Origin: Carya illinoinensis | Taxonomy: Eukaryota; Streptophyta; Magnoliopsida; Fagales; Juglandaceae | NCBI RefSeq assembly: GCF_018687715.1 | Contig: NC_056757.1 | Span: 9,166,001 to 9,230,000 of the forward strand | Direction: 5' to 3' | DNA length: 64,000 nt | Shown: piece after piece, positions 57,991 to 64,000 of the stretch | Layout of the letters: every line of letters starts with the position of its first letter | Numbering within the stretch: position 1 is the first letter of the stretch | Notes under the pieces: generated by a model | What the model was told of the DNA's origin: nothing | Seen by the model: only the letters and a program-made list of their open reading frames with translations | Databases searched by the model: none | Program-made: the position numbers and the translations under genes

Positions 57991-59216
57991 GACGGATTTT
58001 GAGCTGGCTTGTGCTACTTTTATCACTAGGGATGTTACTGATGAATTCATTAGACTTCGTTTATTTCCTTTCTCTTTAAAGGATAAAGCGAAGATTTGGT
58101 TTAACTCTTTGAGACCTAATTCCATTTCTAGTTGGTCTGACATGCAGCGTGAATTCTTACAGAAATTTTTTCCTTTTCAGAGAACTCAATTTTTGCAGGA
58201 GCAAATCAGCCAGTTCAATCAGAGACCTGATGAGACTTTTCAGGCCAGTTGGGAAAAATTTAAGGATTTGGTGAACATTTGTCCACATCATGGTTTTGAA
58301 TCCTGGAGGCTGGTGAGCTATTTTTACACTGGTCTCACTCCGGAATGCAAGCAATTTGTTCAGACAATGTGCAATGGGGAGTTCTTCAGCAAGGAACCTG
58401 ATGAAGCATTATCATTTTTCGACTACCTTGCTGAGAGCGCACAACAATGGAATACTCGTACTGATCGAGTTCCATTAACAGCACAGCCACTGAGGGCTAT
58501 TTCTGGAGGGGGCATATATGCTCAAAGGAGACACGGATGTTCAAGCCCGAATAACTGCATTGACTAGAAGAATGGAGGTCATGGAAATGGAAAAAGTAAA
58601 GGCTGCGAAAGTAGCAGAGGCATGTTCTATATGTGCTGATTCAAACCATAAGACCCAAGACTGCCTGATTATGCCAGTATTTCAAGAAGGTGGGTCTGAG
58701 CCAATACAATCAGCTAACTGGGTCAATCGAGCACAGAATCAGCCTTTCTCCAACACATATAATCCGGGGTGGAGAAATCACCCAAATTTCTCATGGAGAA
58801 AGGATCAACCTAGTCGGTCCCCACCACCTCAGCAGTAGCCATTTAATCAAGGTGCTCCTCAGCACCCATATCCGCCATATCAAAATCCTCAGAGCTATCC
58901 TTATGTAGCTCCTCCTGGATTTCAACCTCATGTAGCTGCACAAAGTTCTCAGCCTTCATCATGTGCAAAGAAGACTCTAGATAACAGTATGGCTCAGATG
59001 GCCAATACACTCCAGAAATTCATGCAGATTCAGGCCACCACAAATAATCAAAATACTCAGGCCATAAATGAGTTGCGTGGCACTGTTAATAAGATGAGCA
59101 CAACCTTGAGCGCCCTAGAGAAAGGGAAATTTCCTGCACAGCCTCAACCTAATCCTCAAGTATACAGACAACAACAACATCAAGTGCATAATGTCTCAGG
59201 AGACGTTATTGAGTAG
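57991..59216 (+). pseudogene. Athila gag, second copy (5'-truncated)
   Basis: Starts abruptly at DFELACATF (57995), missing the first about 100 gag residues, primer site and 5' LTR. Then the capsid domain (FLQKFFPFQRTQFLQEQ) and a knuckle CSICADSNHKTQDC near 58624-58665. Breaks: small deletion near 58515, CAG to TAG at 58836-58838, and one-base loss near 59214 that separates it from the pol frame. Confidence 0.88.
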
Positions 59217-62200
59217 CAAAAGCTGTTCTTACTTTGAGAAGTGGGAAGGAAGTTCCCCGACCTGAGATGACCATAGACACAGAGGTAATTGCTCCTACGC
59301 CTAAAGATGCAGCAGAAGCAGATGAAGCTGAAAAAGAACCAGAGGTAGCGAGACCAGAACAGAAGAAGCCTATGAGTGCAGATGCTGAAACTAGTAAGGG
59401 ATACCAACCTGTGGTACCCTATCCTCAGAGATTGGCAGCTGGCAAAAAGAACAAGTATCACACGGAGATTCAAGAGATTTTCAAGCAAGTGAAAATCAAT
59501 ATTCCACTCTTGGATGCCATACAACAAGTGCCTTCATATGCAAAATTTTTGAAGGACTTGTGCACGGTGAAGAGGAAGCTGAATGTGAAAAAGAAAGCTT
59601 TCCTAACGGAGCAAGTTAGTGCATTGATATTGAGCGAGACTCCTCAGAAGTTTGGAGATCCCGACTCTCCCAACATCTCCATTATGATTGGTGAATCACG
59701 CATTGGGAGAGCTTTACTTGATTTGGGGAGTAGTGTGAACTTGCTACCGTTCTCAGTATATGAGCAGTTGGGATTGGGTGATCTGAAAAAGACCTCCATC
59801 ATGCTACAGTTAGCTGACATATCAGTTAAGGTACCAAAGGGTATTGTGGAGGACGTGTTGGTCCAGGTGGAAAAATTCTACTACCCAGTAGATTTTGTGG
59901 TTCTTGACATGCAGCAGCCGGTCTCCACTATTTACCAGGCTCCTGTCATCCTAGGAAGACCATTTCTAGCTACATCAAATGCTTTAATCAATTGCAGAAG
60001 TGGAGTTTTGAAGCTTATCTTTGGGAACATGGCACTTGAGTTGAACGTTTTCAACGCTTGCAAGATGCCGGCACATTTTGATGACACAAGTGATTTGAAT
60101 GCTGTGGAGAGTTTGACACCAATAGATTTTATTTGCTCAACTTCTCCTTTCTCTGATGATGATTATATTTTTCAGACACCTGAATTTTTACTTGATGAGA
60201 AAATTGATCATATCAATGAAGATGACTTTGATTTTTTTGATTGTTTTGCAGATTCATCTTTACCACTTGAAGTACAATTTGCGGGAGCAAGATGGAAACC
60301 CCAGTTCGAAGCTCTACCACCACCAGACATACTTAGATCTTCAGAGGAAGAAGTTCCTCAGTTGGAACTGAAACCGCTTCCTCAAGATTTAAAGTATGCG
60401 TTTCTTGGACCTGAAGAATGCACTTTTCCGGTGGTGATTTCATCAAAGCTAAATCAGAAGGATGAAGCCCAGTTGATTGAAGTATTAAGAAAGCATCGAG
60501 GTGCAATTGGTTGGACAATAGCCGACATCAAAGGCATTGATGCCGCTGTATGTACCCACAAAATCCATCTTGAAGACGATGCTAGACCGGTTCGTGATGC
60601 TCAACGTAGGCTCAATCCTACCATGAAGGAAGTCGTGAAAGAGGAAGTGCTTAAGCTACTCGCAGTGGGAATCATTTATCCCATCTCAGACAGTAAGTGG
60701 GTAAGTCCAACTCAAGTGGTACCAAAGAAATCTGGTTTGACTGTCATAAAAAATGATAAAAATGAGTTGATTCCAACTAGAATGGTTACTGGCTGGAGAA
60801 TGTGCATTGATTATAGAAAACTTAATTCAGCCAGTAGGAAGGATCATTTTCCTTTACCATTCTTGGATCAAATTTTGGAAAGAGTAGCTGGTAATGCATA
60901 TTATTGTTTATTGGATGGCTATTCTGGTTATTATCAAATTACTGTAGCACCTGAGGATCAGGAGAAAACCACTTTCACCTGTCCTTTTGGCACTTTTGCT
61001 TTTACTAGAATGCCTTTTGGTTTGTGTAATGCTCCAGCTACTTTTCAGAGATGCATGATGAGTATTTTTTCTGACATGATTGATGATATTTGTGAAATAT
61101 TCATGGATGATTTCTCTGTTTTTGGAAAATCCTTTGAGAGTTGTTTGCATAATTTGGCACGTATTCTCCAGAGATGTGAGGAAAAAAATCTTTTACTTAA
61201 TTGGGAGAAATGCCAATTTATGGTTACTCAGGGCATTGTATTAGGGCATATTGTTTCTTCTGAGGGTATAAAGGTTGACAAGGCAAAGATTGAATTAATA
61301 TCTAAACTTCCTATCCCTAGGACAGTTAGGGATATTCGTTCTTTTCTTGGTCATGCTAGTTTTTATAGGCGGTTTATTCAAGGGTTTAGTTCCATTGCAA
61401 AACCTTTGTGCACTCTTTTACAAAATGATATTGAATTTGTTTGGACTGATGAGTGCCAAAAAGCTTTTGATACCTTGAAAAAGTCGCTTACCACTACCCC
61501 TATTGTGCAACCCCCGCATTGGGACCTTCCCTTTGAGATTATGACAGATGCTAGTGACTATGCCTTAGGAGCTGTTTTGGGGCAGCGAGTGGATAACAGA
61601 CCATTTGTGATTTATTATGCCAGTAGAACCTTGAATGATGCCCAGAAAAATTATACCACTGCTGAAAAAGAATTGCTTGCAGTGGTTTTTACACTTGATA
61701 AATTCCAGGCTTATATTCTTGGTTCTCCTGTTACTATTTTCACTGACCACTCTGCTCTTAAGTATTTGTTGGCTAAGAAAGATGCAAAACCACGCTTGAT
61801 TCGCTGGATTCTATTACTTCAAGAGTTCAACATCAACATTAAGGATAAAAAAGGAGTTGAAAATGTGGTAGCTGACCACCTCTCTAGATTGTCATCATCT
61901 CCTTCTTCAAATGTCAGCCTTCCTCTTGATGATAATTTTTCGGATGAGCATCTGTTTATGGTTGATAAAGCTCCCTGGTATGCTGATATAGTCAATTATC
62001 TGGTGACTGACCGAATGCCTTCTGAATGGTCAACCCAAGATAAGCGTCGGTTTCTATCTGAGGTAAAACATTTCTACTTTGATGACCCTTATCTTTTCAA
62101 GTATTGTTCAGATCAATTGATTTGGAGATGCATTCCTAATGATGAGTTTTCTTCAGTATTGAGATTTTGTCATACGGGTGCATGTGGTGGTCATTTTTCA

Positions 62201-62602
62201 GCAAATAAAACAGTGGCAAAAATTTTGCAAAGCAGTTTTTATTGGTCTTCCATGTTTAAGGACGCTTACAATTTTTGTAAAGCATGTGAGTCTTGTCAAA
62301 AGTTGGGAGCCATTAGCAAAAGAAACATGATGCCCCTTTCCCCCATTCTTACTTTAGAAATCTTTGATTGTTGGGGAATAGACTTCATGGGACCTTTTCC
62401 GGTTTCATTTGGAAACATATATATTTTATTGGCTGTGGACTATGTTTCAAAGTGGGTTGAGGCCATCGCTTGCAAAACCAATGACCATCATGTTGTACTA
62501 AAATTTTTACAATCTTTGTTTGCTCGATTTGGCATGCCCAAGGTTATCATTAGTGACGGGGGTTCTCATTTTTGTAATAAACCATTTTCTACACTTGTGA
62601 AG
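59217..62602 (+). pseudogene. Athila protease, RT, RNase H and partial integrase with intact frame
   Basis: From 59234 the frame is open for 1,123 codons. Order: protease [12 protein letters not shown] (about residue 160), RT with [17 protein letters not shown] (about 524) and catalytic FMDDFSVFG (about 623), RNase [14 protein letters not shown] (about 772) and [11 protein letters not shown], integrase [15 protein letters not shown] (about 1015), [10 protein letters not shown] (about 1047), [11 protein letters not shown] (about 1106). The integrase is cut at 62602, before its catalytic Glu, by the LTR of another element; the stop at 62603-62605 belongs to that LTR. Catalytic residues that can be seen are present, in contrast to the minus-strand sister copy. 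Confidence 0.9.
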
Positions 62603-63562
62603 TGATGACTTGCAAAATTTCATATTGCAGAATTCACAAGATCGCTCGAGCGGAGGCTTTTGGCTGCTTGAGCGAATTCAGGCAGATTCAAACGCTGGAA
62701 TCATACACGATCACGGACGGGAGAAAAGCGTTGAATCGTTCCCTTGAGCTTTTGACGACGAGTTGCGGCTGCAAGGAGGATTTTTCAGTGTTTATTTTCT
62801 TCCAATCTTCTCAGAACAATTATGGTGAATTCGTTTATGTTGAATTCCATTTCTAGCATGAGCTAAATTTTCTTCATTCTAGGAAAATGATGTAACCTAT
62901 TTCCGAACTATGCTTGATTGTCTATGCTAATTTAATGCAATTCTCTCTTTGTTTATCTGATTTATTCTAAGTTTATTACTTCTAATTAACTGGCCATTGA
63001 TTAGATGATAAGTAATCTTGTGATTTGCTATCGAAAGAGGGAATCATAAGGTAGATCTTGAATATTTCAGCATAGGTAAGTATAGAGATCGAAAGACTTG
63101 TATGAACCTATGTAGTAACTAAATCATTGATCTTATTGCTTTCTTGATTATTTAATTTGCATACTCTTGTGTGAATTGATAAACTAGAATCACTTCCAAT
63201 TGACTATCGAAAGAGGCTTTTGGATTAATTAGAAATTTGCTAGTAGACAAAAAGAGAATTAAATTAAGTTAGCTGGATGAGAAAAGCATAGTGAAGAATT
63301 AGGTGAAATCGATTTCCTAGAAGTTTTCTTCCCATTAATTTGATCTTCAAACATCAGTTTTATTTCCTTTGCATATTTCTTTTGAGTCGATTTTAGTTTA
63401 AATTACAACTACAAAAATCTTAGTGATTCCTCTAGATAAAATCAAGTTTAGTATAATTTTGGTATTTGGCAACCGTAAAGTACCAATCCCTGATGACGAT
63501 ACTCTTCTTATTACTTTACTATAAAACTACGATACTGTGCACTTGCAGTTTTGCACCGGTCA
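62603..63562 (+). repeat. 5' LTR of the second Athila-lineage element (960 bp)
   Basis: TGATGACTTGC start inside an integrase frame and ACCGGTCA end six bases before the primer site. It contains a GCTCGAGC palindrome near 62643 and repeated ATCGAAAGA motifs (63029, 63088, 63207). No gene supported. Confidence 0.8.
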
Positions 63563-63568
63563 AATTTT

Positions 63569-63586
63569 TGGCGCCGTTGCCGGGGA
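63569..63586 (+). promoter_or_regulatory. Athila primer binding site, second element
   Basis: TGGCGCCGTTGCCGGGGA, an exact match to the primer site at 44370-44387. Confidence 0.92.
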
Positions 63587-63689
63587 TTGGTTTATTCTTA
63601 TTCTTTTTGTCAATATCGATACAAAGTAATCTTGGTTTTAATTTAGAACTTTGTTTTAATTTGTTCTAAAGGTGTGTTTTTGACATGTG

Positions 63690-64000
63690 ATGCGTCGTGC
63701 TAGATCTCGTGATATTATTCCTGTTGATCCAGAGATTGAAAGAACTCTTAGATCACTAAGAAGAAATAAGATACTAGCCATGGCTGAAGAAGATCGTGAG
63801 GTACTACCACGCACCTTGAAGGACTATGTACGGCCAGTTGTGAATGGAAATTACTCGAGCATAATGCGCCAGCCAATTAATGCCAACAACTTTGAGCTCA
63901 AACCAGCTTTGATTAGCATGGTGCAGCAAGCTCAATTCAGCGGATTGCCACTTGATGATCCCAATATTCATTTGGCGATGTTCTTGGAGATCTGTGACAC
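63690..64000 (+). CDS. Athila-type gag, N-terminal part (runs off window)
   Basis: ATG at 63690, 103 bp after the primer site. The frame is open to the window end, about 103 codons. It begins MRRARSRDIIPVDPEIERT. Residues ARSRD...LKDYVRPVV and FELKPALISMVQQAQFSGLP are the typical N-terminal part of Athila gag leading into the capsid domain. No break is seen in the visible part. Confidence 0.82.
   Translation, partial: MRRARSRDIIPVDPEIERTLRSLRRNKILAMAEEDREVLPRTLKDYVRPVVNGNYSSIMRQPINANNFELKPALISMVQQAQFSGLPLDDPNIHLAMFLEICD

Larger units (their letters stand above)
62603..64000 (+). mobile_element. Second Athila-lineage element, 5' end only (inserted in Athila integrase)
   Basis: LTR, Athila primer site and gag start in order; the rest is beyond the window. 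Left flank for target-duplication search is TGAAG (62598-62602). Its LTR is 960 bp and unrelated by eye to the 2.48-kb Athila LTRs, so it is a different family. Confidence 0.85.

Noticed and set aside
1..64000. tRNA or rRNA genes
   Set aside because: None recognised by eye; the only tRNA-like matches are the short primer binding sites of the retroelements.

Overview
The window is plant nuclear DNA, very probably from a TE-rich, heterochromatic region of a eudicot genome. The evidence is the plant-specific LTR retrotransposon lineages present: Tekay/Del-type chromoviruses with a chromodomain and an initiator-Met primer site, Athila-type elements with the primer site TGGCGCCGTTGCCGGGGA, and a Tat-type element with a second RNase H. 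No host gene could be supported. I cannot name the species from the sequence.

The substrate of the region appears to be a tandem array of about 0.88-0.90 kb units. Each unit has a pyrimidine (CTC/TCC) tract, a TG-rich tract, and an AT-rich part with splice-like motifs. The array survives in three blocks (about 7952-14140, 32728-35159, 46882-50065) and has been split by LTR retrotransposon insertions. Two insertions carry recognisable 5-bp target duplications (GTGTG at 14141/32723; ACTCC/ACTCG at 35160/46877).

Layout. 1-7946: Tekay copy A, whose 5' end lies outside the window. It has gag forward, then an inverted LTR-head/integrase/RNase H block (568-2706), then forward RT-RNase H-integrase and a full 3' LTR. 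7952-14140: array block 1. 14146-32722: Tekay copy B, a composite. It runs from a forward 5' LTR through gag-pol to mid-integrase at 20375, then an almost complete inverted Tekay (integrase back to LTR, 20376-26566), then a nested non-autonomous gag-protease element (26567-30949), then the remaining 1.77 kb of the forward 3' LTR. 32728-35159: array block 2. 35165-46876: a full-length Athila on the minus strand with two 2.48-kb LTRs. 46882-50065: array block 3. 50066-55596: a decayed Tat-lineage element. 55597-57990: a short MITE-like scrap, an Athila 3' end and LTR head, and unclassified sequence. 57991-62602: an Athila gag-pol fragment with an intact 1.1-kaa pol frame. This is cut by a second Athila-type element that starts with its 960-bp LTR at 62603 and runs off the window inside gag.

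All the autonomous elements whose pol is visible are broken by stops or frameshifts. Most of the nonsense codons I could compare with a sister copy are C-to-T or G-to-A changes, mainly CAG to TAG, as expected from deamination of methylated cytosine. The most unusual features are the two inverted Tekay rearrangements, the tandem array with exon-like blocks, and the gag-protease-only element whose reading frame runs into its own 3' LTR.
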